A DNA stretch of 64,000 nt from Rhizobium sp. L51/94 (lineage in GTDB: Bacteria > Pseudomonadota > Alphaproteobacteria > Rhizobiales > Rhizobiaceae). The notes under the pieces are model-generated. The model was not told where the DNA came from, searched no databases, and saw nothing but the letters and a program-made list of their open reading frames with translations. Below are positions 62,746 to 64,000 of the stretch, in pieces. The position numbers and the translations under genes were made by a program. Location: positions 682,001-746,000 of the forward strand of contig NZ_CP072142.1 of the NCBI RefSeq assembly GCF_019355555.1. The letters are read 5' to 3'. Every line of letters starts with the position of its first letter. Within the stretch, counting starts at the first letter, position 1.

Positions 62746-63375
62746 TCATTCGTCCACCGGCTCGGTCTTTATGCGTTTTGCCATTCGCGCGATTGTGGAG
62801 TTCGAGCATCGGACCTTATTCCGCACGCTCTCCCAGGTCCTCCCACTTCGAAGCATCGCTATGATCTCGTCGTTGCGCCGCGTGTTCTCCGGACGGCCAC
62901 GATAACCACCGGCCGCCTTGGTAGCGGCGATACCTTGACGCTGAAGCCAGCGCTTATTTTCTTGCGCTTTACGCGCAACGGTGGCCAGGACGTCGAGAAG
63001 GGTGCTGTTGATCGCCTGATTCACAGGTCCCCAGAGCTCAGTCGGTTCCGCCGATCCGAAAGCCCACGTTGTCGGCAGGGCCGGAGATACCACGAGAACA
63101 CCACGGGCGTTGATTTCGGAGCGCAACTGATCCCAGGTTTCGACGTTCAGACGAGTAAGACGGTCAACTTGGGCGATCAGGAGGATGTCGCCGGGCTTGC
63201 AGATTGCCAATAGGTGGAAAAGGCCCGGACAGTTGTATGTCGCGCCGCCCTCGGTCTCGACGCTGGTGGTGGCAATCGTCCAGTTTCGTTCGCCAGCAAA
63301 CTTTGCCAGCATCTCTTGGACGTCTGTCACCTCGTTTTTACCAATGTTTTTTTGCAGGTAGGCATGTATGGCCAT
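62746..63375 (-). CDS. Serine-recombinase-family protein lacking the catalytic serine
   Basis: 209 residues from MAIHAYLQKN. The resolvase fold is clear: GDILLIAQVDRLTRLNVETW with the DRLTR motif, INARGVLVVSPALP, long helix NSTLLDVLATVARKAQENKR, and a C-terminal helix-turn-helix (IAMLRSGRTWESVRNKV). In active relatives the N-terminus reads AYLRAST or YARVS; here it is AYLQKN, so asparagine replaces the nucleophilic serine and glutamine the arginine. It is probably inactive for strand exchange or serves only as a DNA-binding protein. A GTG at 63390 is an alternative start; neither start has a clear ribosome site. Confidence 0.8.
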   Translation of the reverse strand: MAIHAYLQKNIGKNEVTDVQEMLAKFAGERNWTIATTSVETEGGATYNCPGLFHLLAICKPGDILLIAQVDRLTRLNVETWDQLRSEINARGVLVVSPALPTTWAFGSAEPTELWGPVNQAINSTLLDVLATVARKAQENKRWLQRQGIAATKAAGGYRGRPENTRRNDEIIAMLRSGRTWESVRNKVRCSNSTIARMAKRIKTEPVDE

Positions 63376-64000
63376 AAGACAGCTGCTCACGAGATGCTAT
63401 TTTTGAAATGTAGTATATTTTTGGTCTCAAGAACGGGCGTTTCCCCTTTGTGTGTGGGAATAATATTTCGGCTCAGAAAGATACGCAATGGCCAAGAGCG
63501 GTACGATATGCTTTTATTGTCATAATTAGACGTGAAAGAGAGACGTTTAATGCTTTGAGCGATAAGGTGGGATGCGCTGAAACCATAAACTGTTCTTATG
63601 CCGCCGGTACAATCGCACCGTGCCTCCAAACAGGCAGCGTCGTGCTGTTCTGCGATGCATGGCGCGCGACCGCGCAGAGCGGCTTGGACTTTGGCTGCCG
63701 ACACCGTTCCTGAGACAGCGCTGCAGAAATGTAGATGGGGAGGGTAGCGAGATATTGAGTGATTGATCACGAAGCGATCGACCATTCATCTAAATGGCTT
63801 CGATCCGAGGCTGACTGGCGACGATCGGTCGGAGCTGGAGTTTCACGACAGGTCCGTGGTTCGTCATGGTTCGAGGCTAATGCCCGCCGCTTATGTCGTT
63901 GGAACGTCGACCGTGTCCTAGATAGGTCTGCCGTTAGCGCTGCAAAATTACATCCAATTGTCGCGCGCTATCGGCGTCGATCACGAGGCCTGTTATAAAC
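63376..64000. other. Right-end region without a recognisable gene
   Basis: About 625 bp to the window end. 63400-63560 is noticeably AT-rich (ATTTTTGAAATGTAGTATAT near the recombinase start) and may hold its promoter. Beyond it all frames are short or lack ribosome sites and family motifs. A gene truncated by the window edge cannot be excluded. Confidence 0.45.

Noticed and set aside
63759..63998. 79-codon plus-strand frame at the right edge
   Set aside because: No ribosome site, motif or family; the region is left as unassigned.
1..64000. CRISPR arrays, tRNA or rRNA genes, replication origin (repABC) and complete insertion sequences
   Set aside because: No regularly spaced direct repeats, tRNA-like cloverleaf with flanking acceptor, rRNA sequence, replication gene or complete transposase was seen by eye. 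A computed scan would be needed to exclude diverged cases.

Overview
The window looks like accessory DNA from a Rhizobiaceae alphaproteobacterium (Rhizobium/Agrobacterium lineage). It is GC-rich, packed with ABC uptake operons, and carries family marks typical of that group: Usg, DUF982, small heat-shock genes behind ROSE-type RNA thermometers, a NodT-type outer-membrane channel, a Frc-like sugar transporter with a ROK regulator, and the gene set named after Agrobacterium vitis (Avi_7169/7170 families). No tRNA, rRNA, CRISPR array or replication origin was recognised. I read positions by eye, so intergenic landmarks may be off by a base or so.

Layout. 1-9000: the end of a LuxR regulator, then a hydantoinase/oxoprolinase pair (hyuB-hyuA type) in one operon with a spermidine/putrescine-type ABC importer. 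9000-12400: a small heat-shock gene, then a LysR regulator divergent from a DoxX-like protein, an exported DsrE-like protein and an exported TlpA-like thioredoxin. 12400-18700: a ROK-controlled sugar ABC operon ending in a short-chain dehydrogenase, divergent from a D-threonine-aldolase-type enzyme. 19150-23500: a heat-shock block (groES-groEL with CIRCE, usg, a second sHsp, DUF982 and small unknown genes). 23650-25750: a TetR regulator divergent from an amidase. 25800-33750: a two-component system divergent from a complete RND efflux operon (NodT-like channel, adaptor, pump). 33750-34410: decayed gene remnants.

34441-59074 is dominated by genes for scavenging organosulfur or similar compounds: a DszA-like flavin monooxygenase, a five-gene branched-chain-type ABC transporter and an SfnB/DszC-like oxidase in one operon; ssuABC; a cluster with its own peptide-type ABC importer, luciferase-like monooxygenase, two AhpD-fold proteins and a VOC protein; and tauABC. 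The canonical desulfonating oxygenases SsuD and TauD are absent, so the two luciferase-like enzymes are the obvious candidates for releasing the sulfur. Tiny genes in two places share a 35-bp promoter-region motif with a perfect dyad in one copy, which suggests a common regulator.

59500-64000: a family-25 glycosyltransferase, a membrane nucleoside-diphosphate-sugar epimerase/dehydratase (CapD/FlaA1 type) and a serine-recombinase-family protein that lacks the expected catalytic serine, followed by about 600 bp without a recognisable gene.
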